NCBI GenBank assembly: GCA_025450975.1
Contig: JANWLI010000112.1
Coordinates: 1 to 6,605 of the forward strand
Reading direction: 5' to 3'
DNA length: 6,605 bases
Source of the DNA: Candidatus Kapaibacterium sp.
GTDB lineage: Bacteria > Bacteroidota > Ignavibacteria > Palsa-1295
The translations under genes were made by a program, and so were the position numbers. The notes under the pieces were generated by a model. That model ran no database searches. It saw nothing but the letters and a program-made list of their open reading frames with translations, and was not told the origin of the DNA. Shown in pieces: positions 6,307-6,605 of this stretch; position 1 is the stretch's first letter; each line of letters begins with the position of its first letter.

Positions 6307-6605
6307 ATGCCTACTAAGGGCCTGATAACATCGGCAGATAGTCTGGGAATTCTCGAATGTCAGGGGTCGGTCGCATTAGCATCGCTACTGCAACAGATCG
6401 CCGGTTCGACGCGCGCGCGCATTGTCGGCAGCACGTCGTTTAATGATGCAGGCATGGCTACGGTCGACATTGCCGGCGGGCTCGCAGAAGTCCAGCATGC
6501 CGTTGAAACAGTTAAGGTTGCTCAGGGAGTAGCAAACTCCGCGTTCTTTGCTAAACCCGATCTTACAGCGATGAAGCTCCTGCTTTCGTCGCTTAATATT
6601 GCTGC
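6307..6605 (+). CDS. bacterial microcompartment (BMC) shell-domain protein, 3' end missing
   Basis: The first 99 complete codons of a gene that runs off the window. After a 12-residue lead, residues 13-84 follow the BMC fold pattern of PduA/CcmK-type shell proteins: SLGILECQG (12-20) matches the opening LG-x-x-E-x-x-G; ARIVG (37-41) matches the strand before the pore loop; FNDAGMATVDIAG (45-57) matches the pore loop and following strand; EVQHAV (61-66) matches the second helix; FFAKPD (80-85) matches the final strand, usually IPRPH. Such proteins form hexamers or, as tandem domains, pseudohexamers that tile the shell around a metabolic enzyme core, with the loop lining the pore. The pore loop is not the usual GSG, and there is a gap of about 3 residues near position 74. 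The reading continues helically (LTAMKLLLSSLN), so a second BMC domain or C-terminal extension is possible. It begins a new transcription unit. Identification is by eye from the motif pattern. Confidence 0.78.
   Translation, partial: MPTKGLITSADSLGILECQGSVALASLLQQIAGSTRARIVGSTSFNDAGMATVDIAGGLAEVQHAVETVKVAQGVANSAFFAKPDLTAMKLLLSSLNIA

Overview
The window (about half G+C) looks like chromosomal DNA from a member of the Bacteroidota/Chlorobiota/Ignavibacteria side of the FCB superphylum. Three things support this. Two promoter-like sequences have the form TTTG-N20-TAnnTTTG, the -33/-7 pattern known from Bacteroidota. Shine-Dalgarno signals are weak or absent in front of most genes. The PEGA/SHOCT lipoprotein resembles ones I associate with that group. 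No phage or transposase gene is visible, and every convincing gene is on the + strand.

Layout. Bases 1-48 are the 3' end of a tRNA-Gly(GCC), followed by a hairpin with a T-tract and, 8 bases later, the ATG of a GAF-SpoIIE protein phosphatase of the RsbU type. Next comes a tRNA-Arg(TCT), then a roughly 130-bp A+T-rich block of direct and inverted repeats, then tRNA-His(GTG). A second hairpin plus T-tract follows, and the ATG of glutamyl-tRNA synthetase (gltX) lies 8 bases beyond it.

Downstream of gltX, tight spacing suggests one transcription unit: a PEGA/SHOCT lipoprotein, an AlgI-like MBOAT O-acyltransferase, a membrane-anchored SGNH (AlgX/DltD-like) protein, and a 42-residue single-pass membrane protein whose ATG overlaps the preceding stop codon. 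The MBOAT and SGNH proteins would form a cell-envelope acylation pair. The MBOAT would move an acyl (probably acetyl) group across the membrane, and the SGNH protein would place it on, or remove it from, an exported glycan. The small protein may be an accessory subunit.

At the right edge an incomplete gene encodes a divergent bacterial microcompartment (BMC) shell-domain protein. This is the most interesting item, because it suggests that a microcompartment locus starts here. It has its own well-formed promoter, whose -7 box ends only 6 bases before the ATG, so the transcript should be leaderless or nearly so. An almost identical promoter arrangement lies inside the end of the SGNH gene, 5 bases before the ATG of the small membrane protein.
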